Positions 11,961 to 25,600 of a stretch of 64,000 nucleotides of DNA are shown here, in pieces; the first letter of the stretch is position 1; every line of letters begins with the position of its first letter. Position numbers and translations under genes: made by a program. Below the pieces are notes generated by a model that searched no databases, had not been told where the DNA came from, and saw only the letters and a list, made by a program, of their open reading frames with translations. The DNA is from Trichaptum fuscoviolaceum (taxonomy: Eukaryota > Basidiomycota > Agaricomycetes > Hymenochaetales > Trichaptaceae). The stretch lies in contig CAJSYZ010000009.1 of assembly GCA_910574455.1 (NCBI GenBank), positions 4,481,040 through 4,545,039 on the forward strand, read 5' to 3'.

Positions 11961-12781
11961 CATGGCTAAGCAGAAGCGTTGAAACGTACAGCTAGACTCT
12001 AGTGATGTGGAGCGTCCGCGGCGTCGATTGTCACATCCTTGACCGTGACTTAAACCGTGACTTCAACTTGGCCGCCGATTGCCGGCCCGGGTCTGCACTC
12101 TTCCTCCGACGATCATCACAGGGGAACTTTGATTGACGCTCTCCGCTGCACGCTGACCATCGCCCCGGACTGCTGCTCATATATTGTCAAGCGACTAGTA
12201 ATTGCTATTATACAACAAATCGCAGGCCAGTCACAGGGATGAAAGACACCGAAGGGATATTCTATCATCAGAAGTAAGAGCCAATTCATGATTTAAGCTG
12301 GTGGATCGCTCAACGCCGTGCGCTGCTGAGCCAAACTGGTGTCACCATTTATCGCTGATGGATCGCAATATTCCGCCTTCCTTCATCACCGCACAATACG
12401 AGAGATGATTGACGCCCTACGCCTCTTCATTGTGTTGCTTTTCAAGCCAACGCTTGTGACGCTCGTACGTTCGAGGGTCTGGGATACATGGCATTTCTGG
12501 CGATGGTGAAACCCCGAAGCACTATAGGTACTCAATTACAACAAGTAGCCTTGCTTATGCTTCGCAGGAGAAGGATTGTATGTATATTACTCGACTTCTA
12601 AGATATCGAACCTCTTGCGCCAAGGACTCGGATCAGCGCTGGAAATGAACCTTCTATTACTGCTGTCATACGCAACCCTGCCTTGTGTTGTACGCATGTT
12701 CTATATTAGAGTCCATTCTCATCAGCGAAGAAGACTCTCTTTCCTCCCACTTCTCACATCCATCTGCTCGCAGTCGACGAA
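11961..12781 (+). promoter_or_regulatory. Promoter and 5' leader module of array copy 2
   Basis: From about 12040 it matches the block before copy 1. TATA-like ctatatta lies near 12700, about 80 bases before the ATG at 12782, followed by a CT-rich leader. Confidence 0.5.
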
Positions 12782-15700
12782 ATGTCTGGTTCGTCCTTTC
12801 TTACTGCGAGTTATGGCTCCTGCTGATAAACTTTTACAGACCCGGAAATAGGTTTGCAATTACCCGTAGCTCGCGTCCAATGAGATATTGATAACGTCTA
12901 GGTGTCAATACGACGCAAGTGCCGAACGATATATTTCTCCGACTTGTGGGTGCCACCGAGGAAATCCGCGATCTTCTTCGCCAGAAGGCAGGTCAAGGAA
13001 ACGGTAAGATGCAATTCCCCAGAGCTTCATCGTACGCTAATTTGTAACTCAGAGATAGCTCAGCAAATCGACCAAGTTTTACATCAAGACGAAGATTCAC
13101 CACAAGTAACAGTCGCTGCTCAGGATCCTCCCAACGATGAGACGGAAATTGTTGAAATCGGTAATCACAGTACGTAATGGTATAAGTCAGATGATGGCAG
13201 CTGTATCGGATTAAACGCATATTCAGACAATTGGCCAAGTGTTGAGAAGATAGAGGAATACAAAATCAGATGTGCGAAGCATGAAAGGTATTCAACTCGA
13301 TTTATCTCATCAAACGATCTAATACCATGAACTTCTTTCTATTCAAGCGAGTGTAAGAAGATGCAGGTAGAGGTACGTATCAGGCCTTTATCTAACATAT
13401 AATCTCGCAGTGACAGAGAATAGTTGGGGTGCTTCATTGCACACTTGGGCATTGTTGGGGGCGATGAAGAAAAAATAAAAAAGGCAGAATCACTACGGAA
13501 AGGGTTGCTTGCTCCTGTGCAATGTCTGGAGAAGGCATTCGATGCAGCTCTCGAATGTACGTGGTCCTACTTCGTTGGCGAAGCTATTGCATAAGTGCCG
13601 ACGATTTATTAGGGAGACAGACTGCGATGGACGATGCTTTGACGTCCTTCGATAGGCTTGAGAACTTCGTTCGTGATTTCGCTCGGAGCCAGAAAGACGC
13701 ACTTCATCATTATAAAGCCCAACAATGGTGGAGAATCACTTATGTGAGTTCAGAGTACATCTGGCAGATGCGAAGGAATAATCCTACTACGCAAAGCGTG
13801 TATTGGTCATAGTCAACAGTAAGGATCAACGACTATCAACCCGCTGCTTGATCTCTAATGATGTGTGGTACAGACTCAGTGTGGAATACTGGTAAACTTG
13901 ACGAATGCTTGGAGTTCATCCACAAACGTCTTCTTCTCCGAGGCGGAAATGGCGATGGGCGGCGTCGTCGAAGCATTGACGTCATTCGAAGAGAAATGTA
14001 AGTAGTTAAGTGCTGTGAATCTCTGGTATTATTTCCGTTCACTAATGGTAACCGTCTTGACTCTCACGTAGCTGCGAGTGAATGGCTAGCGAGGCAGAAC
14101 ATAAAGGACTACGAAAGCTGGAGTGCGGAATACATAAAAATTATCTTCCCATCCTCGAATGGGATCGGAGAACAGGGTGGTTGGCCAGAGTCTCATGAGT
14201 ACGAGTACTTCGGCAAACGACTTGCAGAGCACAGAAGGTACGGAAACCCGTATACGTATCACTATCCGATCTAACATGCTCGTCTTCAGATTGTGTGAGG
14301 ACATGCGGGTAGAGGTAAGTAAGTAGCTTTTGCAACTCATATGTTGCGTTAACGATATTTCAGTTGGACCACCTTGCAACTCACTATATTGTTATCGGAG
14401 GTGACAAGGTGGTCATCGAAGCGACAAATAATCTCAAGGAGGAGCTGTTATCTCATGTTCAGTATCTCGAGAATGCCCTTCTTAGTCGACCACGAGGTTG
14501 GTAATATGACAAACGATAGCCGAGCAAGCTCTAATATGCAGTTTTTATAGATTTCCGAACAGAAATGAGCAACGTGATTCAAAGCCTTCTATTTGCTGTC
14601 ATTCGCTTTCAAAGCAGTCTCTATCATCAAAAACACGCGTTTTACTTCCGAAAAGTCAAGCAATGGGTGACCTGTACATGGGTGAGTACCGCGTCTATGG
14701 TGTACATGTAACATTGACTCATCAACGCATAGATCGGAGCGCACAGAATTTTGAGTATGCAAGAAGGAGATTTCCGATGGCGTCTGTATTTCTGACAGTA
14801 TCGGGGGTTTAGGTTTATTACAGCGCGGAAAAGAGTTTCAATGCATGTCTTACGTGTGCAACACTTTCCTTTCCGAATTTGACCTCGCGATGATCGGTAT
14901 GACGCTTGGGGAACTGGTGAATTCGAAAGAGAAGTCCTTTAACGCAGTACCGGAAGAGCTGAAGACGTTCGGAAAGGAGTGTAAGTAATCTGCCATATAT
15001 CATATTAATACTATCTCTGACTGCAAACTAGCCCTACCGAAATTCCTTGTCGACCAAATGGAGAGGGACACAACACGATATATCAACTTGACAACAATTG
15101 CCACCTTCTTCTCCAGTGTGACAGCAACCACGCTCCAGTTCACGTACGCACCGACGGACTCGGAACCGTCGAACTCCTTGAGAGGAGTAGTCAACCTCTT
15201 CTGGTTCTTGTCGCTAGTCTTCAGCGTATCGTCCGGTGTGAGTAGCCTGCTGGGTCTGACGTGGAGGAAGTCTTCAATGTGTGTCATTTATTTCATCTAT
15301 TATTCAGGCAATATTGATGGGCGTCGAAGATATGACTCTCGTGTTCCACCGAAATTGATTCGAATGTGGTTCGATAAGGCACCCATGCTCTTCCTGATTA
15401 TTGCGGCTGTCGCATTCGTCATTGGGCTAAATATGTTTGCATATTTGTCTCTCCAGGTTCGTCATAACATTGAAGATTAAGAATACAGTCTAATGAATAG
15501 CCAGCCACGATATGTCTCTTTCTCAACGACCATTCTCACCGGGATACATGGCGCGTGCTTATTGACTGTTACGGCTTGGTTTATATACCAACTTAAGCAC
15601 GAGTCCATTTGGGCTGGCTGGGCCAGGGCAGTCATGAAGCCGATTACCAAAATCGCTGCATGGATTGGGAGAGGAGTGAAATGGGTATGGAAGATGGCTA

Positions 15701-16796
15701 TGACGGGCGTGAAATGGATCTGGAAACTGGTAACACGGTCCTACAAGAAGTACAAGCAGAACCTGCACCTACATCGCAATATCTATTGGTATTGCCTCCT
15801 TCTGCTATTACGCCATATTCGAGCTGACAATGGGTTTTAAGGGCATTCGGAATGGACAACCGCGTAGCACGTCTAAACTACGACATAGCCTGGGAGCTGG
15901 ACTGGCCAGGGCCGTATCTCCTTTCCAAGTTCATCCGCTGCATAGCATATCCGATCAAGAGATGCTGGCTGGTGACAAAGAAGGCTCTTTCTGAACTCGG
16001 TCGCACTGCCCACGCGCATATATGTGTGTCCTCTCGTACAGGACAGAAAGAAAACGATGTCGAGATGGCGGACAATGTGAGACGAGAAGAAGCCAAGACG
16101 CCCAAGGAAATTTCATCGGAAAGCCCTGCTATGAACGAGTTTCATAAATCTTTGCAAGCAGTCTTTAGCGAGGCCGAGCGCGTGGATAGGATCATGCAGA
16201 ACATTCAAGATTCCCAGGACGAGATGTAAGAACCTCAACTAATATCTACGAAAAACCTACTGATATGGACTAGCATGGGAAACGATCCAGATTATTTACA
16301 ATATTTCAGAGCGAGGCTTTGGGGATACCCAGATCTCGTAAAGAACATTTTTGAGGTAGTAGGCCCAGCCTTAGTTGCAGAACGCGAGAAAAGAAGACGA
16401 GAGAGAGAGGAGGCGGATCAGCAAAATTTGACAATGGAGCATGCCGACGATGGACCGGATGTCGTGGCCGAGGACAAGAACGACTCCGCTCCTGCTCCAT
16501 CCCAGTCAAGCGAGTCCGCTGTCCTTGATCACGGAACAGGACTACCGGACATCAGAAAGCCGGAAAGCCAAGCTCAACCAGAAGATCATTCGCTCGCTTC
16601 GGATGAACGTCCTCTGCCGACAGCTGCATCAGCTACAACGGAAGCACTCGAACCTACGCTAGGAGTCTCGATCCCACAGACGAGCTTGGAAGAGGCGACT
16701 GGTATGCCTAAGGAGATTGAAGAAGTCCCGTCGACTTCGGATAACAATAACGAGGAATCGTGCATAGCGCAAAGCAAGAAAGAGTCGGGGAAGTGA
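12782..16796 (+). pseudogene. Array copy 2: four-TM family gene with a one-base frameshift
   Basis: Starts with the same 7-nt exon (12782-12788), 12-nt exon (12840-12851) and exon 3 from 12902. The 22-nt exon 9 is present with a normal GT donor (gtaagg). In exon 10 the sequence after ATCCAC reads AAACGTC where the other copies read GACGTC: one extra base at about 13923-13926. This shifts the frame and leads to an early stop in the next exon. All later exons, including the four membrane segments and a tail ending in KKESGK, are otherwise open, so the lesion looks recent. Two WK repeat units. A sequencing error at this base would make the copy intact. Confidence 0.75.
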
Positions 16797-18150
16797 TATC
16801 AGAGCTAGAAAGAGGGTTATGTATTAATAGTCACAGATTTCGGAAGAGTTGTTGCAAAGATTCTTACGAGTTGAATTGAGTTTCACGGCGCAAGCAGATG
16901 CAGGAGTTGTTTTATGCAGATCTTTCGTAATGACTTCTGTGTTGTAGTCTGCTTTTGCTTCTGTAAAGATGATATCATGATATTAAAATGACTAGTACGG
17001 ATATTCTTCCACCTATTGATTAATGTTCCTTGATTCACATACTGAAGAAAGTTTGCACTGTACCTCAACTCAGGAAGGCTGAAGTCTTTCAGTAATGAAA
17101 GGCATTATGTATCGAAACGCTCAGACAATGTCAGGCTCGTCATACAGGTCGTACGATTAGGACCCATATCCCAGGTCATTTCGGCAAAGACGTGATTGAA
17201 GAAACTTGGCCGATACGGTGTGATGTCAAACAGCATGGGCATAAATTTCGAATAAACCGGCAAGATGAAGTAATGCATAAAGTCAGATCCATAGAATAAA
17301 CAAGATCACATATACTGTAACAATATTAACCATATAATGAAGGACTTAGATCAGTCTATTCGAGTCTTCCCCAGGGCACAATAATGGTGCGTGGGCACAT
17401 TTTCCGCAACTCGGTCATAATCATGTGCGGGGAGAGAGAGCCCATTGTGAGGATAAGCGCCAATCGTTCCACTCTTCTCCCCGCAGACTGATAGAAAAGT
17501 GTATCCACTGTTCGTCCCACCCCAGGAAGGTTATCCGCCGTTGCTAATAACGGATACTCAAGATAATTGAATGAGATTCGACGACGACTCAGAGGCGCTT
17601 GGGGTTGTAAATCAGCTTTCTTTCTTCCTTCCGATGGGCTAGAGGTAGTGTTCGTCCAATGCCCTGCCTGGGTCTAGGAGGTCATATTCCGTGGAGAGTG
17701 TCATCAATGACCACGTCTCAGTCCATTCTTCGTTGATGCATTCTACGCGCGCGCTAAGCCGAAGGCCGTTTCTGATTGGCTAGGCTTCGAATGAATTCGT
17801 AAAGAGGCACTTGCTCATTACTATCGGAAACTTTCTTCAGTAGATTCACGAGGATTGTGGTTGGTTTATAGGAGAGAGGTTGGTCGACAGACAGGTATGA
17901 TGCTAAAGAGACGGGGGAGATTGAACTCGGGCTGTGCAACGAATAGTAGAAGCCTGCGTTCCGCCGAGAGTTGAATGTGAGCACCTAGGAAGCTATGATC
18001 AGAGTTTAGCGTTACGAATTTGCGAAATAGCTGCATCACCATGAGGTCGAAAACAAAGCAACAACTTGAATGAAGTTGAAGTGTGGGGTGCCGTTGATGC
18101 CGAAGAGGCGATAAAAAGGAATATCTTCCCGCGCTGAAGGGAGGCGGACC
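16797..18150. other. Flank after copy 2, with a possible small minus-strand gene
   Basis: The first ~250 bp resemble the 3' flanks of copies 3 and 4. On the minus strand a stop-free exon runs from about 17587 to a TAG at 17356-17358, including LEYPLLATADNLPGVGRTVD and PRTIIVPWGRLE at its end. A second open stretch at 17754-17984 may belong to the same gene. I do not recognise the protein and cannot fix its start. Confidence 0.3.
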
Positions 18151-18346
18151 TATGCATCGACCGTGCTCATTCTCACAGCCCACTATCGTCTCTTCCTCTT
18201 CTTCCTCGTCGCGCACGTCCTTCCCTCGTCGTTGGCCAGCTACTGTCGACTCGAGCTCACCGAGCACCAAATTTCAGCCGCAACAAAGGCACCATCTGTT
18301 CTTTACGCCCAAGCGATACGAACTGATAGTCACATCGAAGAGCTCG

Positions 18347-19830
18347 ATGCGTTCCAAGTCCTTCACGCACGGGCGCTCGCGCTCGCTCTCTGACCCACTT
18401 GCAAAGGCACCCCTTCCGCCACCCGACGAAACACCTGAGGACCGCGAGCGACGCATCCGCAGCGAGCAGGAGGCACAGAAGGTGTCCGATGCCATCGACG
18501 AGCAGATCAAGCTCGACCGCCAGGCGTTCAAGAAGCAAAAACAGGCCATCAAAGTGCTGCTGCTCGGGCAAAGCGAGAGCGGCAAGAGCACGACACTCAA
18601 ACGTGAGTTGCCCTTCTTTGTCGTCATTGCTATTCTTCGCGCGCGCATTGGGGAGGCGACGTTGGCTTGGAGACCGACGTACGAAAGTCATGGGTGCCGA
18701 CGAGGTCGGAGGGTTCGAAGGCACCGTCGATCTTTCACTCTTTCCAGGGTCGCTGCGAATGCTCGCCTTTCTTTTCTTTTCTTCTTGTCTCTCACTTGCA
18801 AATTCTCACAATGTGTATTATTATCACCAGAGTTCCAGCTTCTACACGCGCCCGCTGCCTTCCACGCCGAGCGCATTGCCTGGCGCGCAGTTATCTATCT
18901 CAACCTCATACGTTCAATCCGTCGTATCCTCGACGCCCTCCTCCCTCCCTCGTCAACCATCACAACGACTGAATCTGCATCTGTGCCGGCTGCACAGCAA
19001 CCGTCAACCTCTCAGCTTCAGAACGGCTATGGCACTGGTGTGACGGGCTATGGCGGCACTTCCGGACCCGGATATCAAGAGGAGTACACCGCCCCACAGG
19101 ACATCGATTCCTTTCTTTCCTTCAGCTACGAGAGCGGCGCTGGTCACTTGAATGGCAGCACTACCGCGGGTGGCGCCAATCAAGACACTCGAGGAAGAGG
19201 AAATGGTGGATACGGGAACACCGGAGGAGTGGGCAGTGCTGCAATCGTGAAAGGTGCACTGAATGCAAACGGCTCTGGAGGTGCAGGACAGACGTCCCAG
19301 CAAGCTCGCTTCGAGAAGTATGCGAAACGGCTTGCACCGCCGACGGTGCTCGAGCAGCGCCTTATGCGCCAGCTTTCGTTCCCTGAGGAAGACAACGACC
19401 CTACCTCCTCCTCCTACAATGCCTCAAGCGCACCCAGCACCAGCTCCGTACCAGGGAGAATTCAGCCATCACGGACATGGAGCCCCTCGCAGGGGGTCCA
19501 CACTAATACAAATGCAGCCACCGAACCTCTACTATCCCCTCTCAATACTCGTACCATCAGTCCTCCCCCGCTATTAGCGCCTTTTGACCCTCAAGTGACT
19601 CCGTTTCCAGGTCGGTCGAGCTCGCTCTCCGGACGACGTCGAACTGGAAGACTTCCGTCTTCACGCTCTGCACCGAAGTCAGCGCATACGGGTGAGCTTA
19701 TTGGGTGGTGGAAGGATCCAGACGGCCTAGTGCGTCTTGAACGCGTGTGCGCATGGCGTCTGGGGTAAGTTCAGCATCTGGAAGGGCAATGAGGTGCGGT
19801 TGGAGGAGAGCACTTGGCCTGGGGACTGAG
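18347..19830 (+). pseudogene. G-protein alpha subunit-like gene, truncated
   Basis: Exon 18347-18602 encodes an acidic and basic N-terminus (PLPPPDETPEDRERRIRSEQ) and the P-loop LLLGQSESGKSTTLK of heterotrimeric G alpha proteins. The intron 18603-18830 (gtgagt...caccag) restores frame into FHAERIAWRAVIYLNLIRSI, the start of the helical domain, then a long Ser/Gly/Gln-rich insert as in the fungal 'large' G alpha-like proteins, and ELIGWWKDPD. The frame then ends within a gtaagt at 19766-19771. A related scrap (EVRLEES) sits about 40 bases on in another frame, after which similarity is lost. Switch regions, the NKxD box and the C-terminus are missing, so GTPase function is not expected. No other copy occurs in the window. 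Confidence 0.7.
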
Positions 19831-20530
19831 AGGAAACAAACACGAGGTGAACAAATTTAGATGAAATAACACGGACTGACACTAACGACCTTCGTGATTC
19901 TGCGATTTCATGCCAGCGATGACTGCAGCCTTGACGTACCCGGTTCCTGGTGATCATCGCCGATCCTCCGAGTCCGCAATCGATGCCGCGCGATCGGCCA
20001 TCCAGATCGGGATCGAGCGCATAAATTACTTTTGCCCGTGCTAAGTGGATTGACGACAAGTCCACGACGACTGCTTGTCTTCATCCTCTTCGACCATCAG
20101 TATAGTTAGGTCATGTACATAACGATAGAGTTAATATATTGTCCTTTTGCTCCTCTATCGTCCATATTCCCACGGCTTCGGCCGGACACTACAAAACTCG
20201 TCAGCTCGCGAATTCTCGTCAACGAGAGTTGAAGGACTCCACAAACCAAACTTCTCAATTGAACCGACATGCAGACCTCAGAATCTGAAGAACGCCAAGC
20301 GCCAGTCGAAGACCAAAAGAAAGGAATGATTGATCTCTTACCTCTCCATCTTGCACGCCCGTCGCTGCAGATTATGAGTTAACCGGTCACGGCGAGGAAT
20401 GTCATAACAGCCTGATAGTTGTAGACAAACCTGAATTCAAGATAACAGATCGTCTTCAACAAAGGGTCCAGTGTTCTCTCACGAGTTCTGCTGCAGAATC
20501 GCCCTCTGACTTTTCCGTATCTCGCCCGCG
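19831..20530. other. Intergenic with one copy of the ~105-bp dispersed repeat
   Basis: The repeat lies at about 19917-20015 and is more diverged than the copies beside array units 1, 5 and 6. Nothing else recognised. Confidence 0.4.
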
Positions 20531-21340
20531 CTAGAAACCCTCCCATTCAGACCCGGACCATTCCCCATCTCGCCAAGCAGTCTTCACCGCTGTCCTCAGC
20601 CCTTCCCAAAAAACAGACATGAGGTGTTGCGTGTACCACACACCGCGAACCTGATGTTGGATTTGCGAAGCTAAACCAAAGATATTGGCCGCAGACCCCT
20701 TGCCAATCTATGAAATCCGAATATGTCAGACAATCAAATACATTATCAGTCAGATAACTAACCTGAATATAACGGGGTCTTTTTTGTTTCGAGGGTGGTG
20801 GGAAAGGTGTGATATGACAGTCTTCACATAAGACGAGGAGATACGGCGGTGGGTTATTTTGCCTGACCGGGTTGGATAAGCGCCCGAAGGTGAAAAGGTG
20901 TTGGCAGGTACGGGAATGCACCAAAGACAGCTTCAGCTGGTAAGGACTGCAAGCGATAGCAAAGGTCGTCCACAAGCAAAATGCCCAACACGTGCGTCCG
21001 GCCTTGAAAAACGCACAAGGACATGGGAATCACATCCTTCGCCTACCCAGGGGAGACGGAAGAGAAAGCAAACGAAACTGAGTAAAAGTCATTTCCCGTG
21101 CAGCGGTCGCTTACCAGCTACTAGTAAATCACAGATAGACTCTTCCATCCGAATTCCTTCCCAGCCATTGACAGGAACATGCTGCTGGCCTTCAGCAAGA
21201 TAATAACATTTCACCGGGTTGCGTCACCTGCGGCCTACGAAGAAAGGGCGGGTCGCATGCATTCAAGCTGGCTAGTCAGGGGCTTTTTGATGAGTGCGAC
21301 GGAGGTCCGTGTGTTTGATATAAGGACAAATAATCTGAAT
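20531..21340 (-). CDS. Possible multi-exon gene of unknown function
   Basis: The likely last exon is 20531-20707: it starts after a catag acceptor, stays open for 58 codons (begins IGKGSAANIFGLASQIQHQV) and ends in TAG at 20531-20533. The intron 20708-20762 (gttagt...catag) joins it to an open exon ending KRPRYIQ. Further upstream, an open stretch with VNGWEGIRMEESICDLLVAG ends in a gtaagc donor and continues after a gggtag acceptor as EGCDSHVLVRFSRPDARVGH. These look like consecutive exons of one gene, but the middle connection and the start are unresolved and I do not recognise the family. Confidence 0.35.
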
Positions 21341-22500
21341 GAGCTTCGGAACTGGCAAACCTATACCTCGGACAGTCGAACTGCGAGCAAAGCGAATCGG
21401 AAAAGAGATGCAGGCGTGGAACGCCGGGAAAGTTCTTAAGAACCCTTTGAAGTGTCTACTCTCCGTTTTGATGACAAAAGACAGGGAACAAAGGTGAATG
21501 GGCCCGCTGGTGTAGAGTGGGCATTCATACGATTTTCGTTGTAATCCTGTATCTGGAAGAGATTTATTTGCTATAGGGTTCGAGAAAAAGATGATGATTC
21601 GATCCTAGAGCACCATTGCATAGCCGCGGTGTGATATAAGAGGACGAGGAAGACAAAGGTTGGGCTTACTGGTTTGCCATCTTCTACCATCTTCCCATAA
21701 TAAATCTTTCGACATTCCAACATCATCTGACATCCAACAGCACCCATCGAACGATGTCTGAAATGACGCGAAGTCGAAGCGTGTGGCGCAGAATGCAGAA
21801 ATTGGTGTGTTTGCATCTTCGTACTGTATGTCGACAATGATGTAGGTCGTCTCTGCGCCTTAGCACAGAACTTTATGATGACAGGAGCACAATTAAGAGC
21901 TGCTGTATCGCAGTATCTGTTGATGTCAGATCTACTCTCACCATTTACTCCAATGCCGTCAAATTACCCACCATACCCTCATACGACCATCTTGACTGCT
22001 CAAGACGCGCCCCTGGCATGAAGGACACAGACATTGCAACGTTGAGATGAAAGAGACCGCGGACGGCGCCAACCAGTGGTAACGTCATTTTAACGCGAGG
22101 GCGGCGCTGTGAGGTTACGAACAAGGTGTCGGCAGCAAGGCCAGTGGGACAGTGGACTTCGAAGATCGCAACTTTGAAAGACGGAGATCAGAACTCGGAG
22201 TACTGTCGCCGGCGATTGCCGAATGCCGAAGTTCGCCGAGTGGGCGCTTATTTATGTCAGAGTTGCATTGTCATCACCGGGCCCGCGCGTTTCTTTCCAC
22301 CGCACAGATTGACGCTCTCCTCCATCTCCTTGTCTGATGTCTTATCTAGTCTCATCCATCAGAGCTTCAAAATTTGACGATACTCAGGACACTCTTTCTT
22401 ATGGTCAGAAAGGTACAAGAATAGCACAATATCTGCAATAACCGACATCACCTTTGATCTCGCACCGATGGGCCCACGATAATCTACCTTCCATTGCCAG
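21341..22500. other. Intergenic, no confident gene
   Basis: A minus-strand open stretch at about 21660-21840 could be an upstream exon of the preceding gene, but no supporting splice chain was found. The rest shows nothing recognisable. Confidence 0.3.
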
Positions 22501-22638
22501 TGTCAAACTATATATCCTGATTGATGCTGCCGCTGTCCTCATTGCAACAGCATGTTGTTCTAAAGGGCACAGTCTCCCCCGCGTCCCCTCCCCTTTTTCT
22601 TACCTCTTGCTCATTCCTTCGACTCAACCAACATCAGC
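22501..22638 (+). promoter_or_regulatory. Promoter and leader of array copy 3
   Basis: TATA-like tatatat at about 22509-22515, some 125 bases before the ATG, then a strongly CT-rich leader (about 22570-22620) and catcagcATG. It is unrelated in detail to the module in front of the other copies. Confidence 0.5.
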
Positions 22639-25600
22639 ATGTCCGGTTTGTCCAACTTCTCTCATAAAAATCTGTTGCTGATGGTACTTTTCAGAGCCTC
22701 TGTCAGGTATCTCGCCGGAAAGTCCGACTGCCAAACCACCCGAAGAACAAGCCGAAGCGCCCGGGACACAATACAACGCAACAGGCCTTGTCATTCAAGA
22801 ACTCCTGAAATCCGTAAAGGGCTTTCAAGCCTCATTGGAAATCCTCAGTGCAAAGGTTGAAGGAAATGGTAATTGAACTATCATATACATTACTTCGGTT
22901 GTACATCCCGGTAGCTCGTATTAACTATAGGTCTGCTGTCGGAAAGTAACAAACTCTCGACTGACGAGGAAGTCAGACCAATGAATACCTTAGGAGAGGA
23001 ACCAGGAGGAAGTCGCCCTACGGAAACCAAGGTCACTGAAAGTAAGTCAGGATCTCATCTTTGGCAATGTGTGCTCTGATGTTGTCGAAGCCATAGAAAC
23101 CTGGCCGAGTTCCGAGAAGATAGCGCAATACAAAGAAACATGCTCAAAGCACAGACGGTAATCTACATTCACATCATGCGCATATTGCTCTTATTGTAAT
23201 ATTACGCTCAGAGAATGCGAAAGAATGCAGGTGGAGGTATGTGAGCTGCTCCTCTCATACGACCTTTCTCGGAATGACAAAATCAGTTGGGATGCTTAAT
23301 CGCCCACTTGGGCGTTACTGGAGGCATCAAAAAAAAAATTATTGAGAACGCACAACACGTTTACAATAATCTGCTTATTCCCGTGCAGTCAGTGGAACGG
23401 GCTCTGGATTTGTCAGGCGATGGTGCGTGGTGTCTTTAAGAATTGAAACTACAAATTAAACAGTTGCTTTGTTCCAGAGAAACAGGATTCAATGTGTAAC
23501 TTGATAAGCTCCTTTTCTATAGTCTTTAAGTCTGTCCATGACTTTTGGAACTTTTGTAATAAGCCCTACGACGAAGAGCTTAGAAAATGGAAGAACTGTC
23601 TTGATGTAAGCATTTAAGCTATGATGGGGTCACGACGCTAACTCGACGTGTGAAGAATGGGTGTAGACAGATTTCAGGTAAGAACAAAAGTAACTCCAAT
23701 TGAAGCTTAGTCTGTATTGATTGTGTCGAAAAAAAGGGTTCGTGAACGACGGTGAATTTGTCAGAAGCCTGTACTATGTCCACACCGAATTCTTCTCGGA
23801 CTTGGAAGCGGCGATGGGCGATCTTATCGAAGCTTTGATTTCATACGAAGAGAGATGTAAGTAGTCTGGCGCATGATGATGTCCTGGAATTGATTCGGTT
23901 GATAATCTCGATTCCTTCTAAGCTTCGAAAGATTGGTTGGCGCAGCAGGAGAATGAGGTCTATGACACACGCTGTAGGGAATACATGGGCTCTGTCTTTC
24001 CATCATCAGGCCCCGGAGCAGCGGTAGCTTGGCCGCAGGACGAGAAATTCAAAAAGCTGTGGGAAACGTTTGAAAGGCAAGGGGTGTACGACATTCCATT
24101 CCATCTAAGTTGTGGGTGAATTTTTACAATATCATTTTTCCAAAGATCGTACGCAACGATGCAGGGCGAGGTGTGTACTTAATTCAATTATGTGTGACCT
24201 ATGAATTGTATTGACATAGGTAGCTTGGTCATCTTATTGCACATTACGGAGTTGTTGGGGGAGACAATGAAGTCATTAAATCTTCCAGATTTCTTCAAGA
24301 TAAGATCGGCAATGCTGTCGAAGAATTAAAAGATCTTTTGACTGCTGATTCAGATGGTGAGTAGTTTTCGTTATTGTGTACCCCATAGTAAACATAGCAA
24401 GGTTCCAGATTGGTGGATAGCAAGATGCAAAGCTGTGAAATCACTTACAGTGCTTTGTTTTGCCGTTACCAGCTTTGAGAAGAGCCTGTATCACCAAAAG
24501 CATGCATTTTACTTTCGGAAAGTCAAACAGTGGACTGTCTGCCTATCGGTAAGCACTAGTTATGAGCGGAAAATATTTGTAAGATTGATTTCCTTTGTAG
24601 AATGGCTTGCGACATATCGAAAGTGAGGAATGAAAGCTTCCAAAGTGTGCGCTAATTGATTTTTGATCACGCCAGTCTTATCACCGTGCTCCAGGCCAGT
24701 CAAGTTTCTACATTATATATTCAACGACCTCTTGCCCGAGCTAGAAGACGTAATGCTCGGCGTCAACCATGCACCGGAACAGCTCGAGCTTCAAGGAAGT
24801 AAATTATTCGGAATCAATGCTGGACATGTTGCTGAAGAACTGAAGACATTCGGAAAGGAGTGTATGTAAGAGTTCTCGTCGTCTCAACCGCTACTAATTC
24901 AATTCCAACGTAGCTTTACCGAAATTCCTTGTCGACCAAATGGAGAGGGACACAACACGATATATCAACTTAACGACGATCGCCACGTTCTTCTCCAGCG
25001 TGACCGCGACCACACTCCAGTTCACATACGCGCCAACGGACTCGGAACCGTCGAGCTCCTTGAGAGGGGTGGTCAACCTCTTCTGGTTCTTGTCGTTAGT
25101 CTTCAGCGTATCGTCGGGTGTGAGTAGCTTGTTGGGATTGACATGGAGGAAGTCTTCAATGTGCGTGATATTCTCCGTCTGTGATTCGGCTAAGCTTGAT
25201 GATATGCATTAAAGATACGACTCTCGTGTTCCTCCGAAACTAATTCACTTGTGGTTCGACAAGGCACCCATGCTCTTCCTGATTATTGCAGCTGTCGCTT
25301 TCGTCATTGGACTAAATATGTTTGCATATCTGTCGCTCCAGGTTCGTCATAAAGCATAGAAAGGTCAGCATAGAATCTTACGGATATCCAGCCACGATAT
25401 GTCTCTTTTTCAACAACCATTCTCACCGGAGTACACGGAGCGTGCTTAATTGCCGTTACGGCTTGGTTTATATATCAACTCAAGCATGAGTCCATTTGGG
25501 CTGGCTGGGTCAGGGCGGTCATGACGTCGATTAGTACAGGCGTAAAATGGAATTGGAAGATGGTTGCAACGGGCGTGGAATGGATTTGGAAACCGGTCAA

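Noticed and set aside
18257..18724. Minus-strand open frames opposite the G-alpha-like exon
   Set aside because: They are shadows of the plus-strand frame that contains the P-loop and the helical-domain motif.
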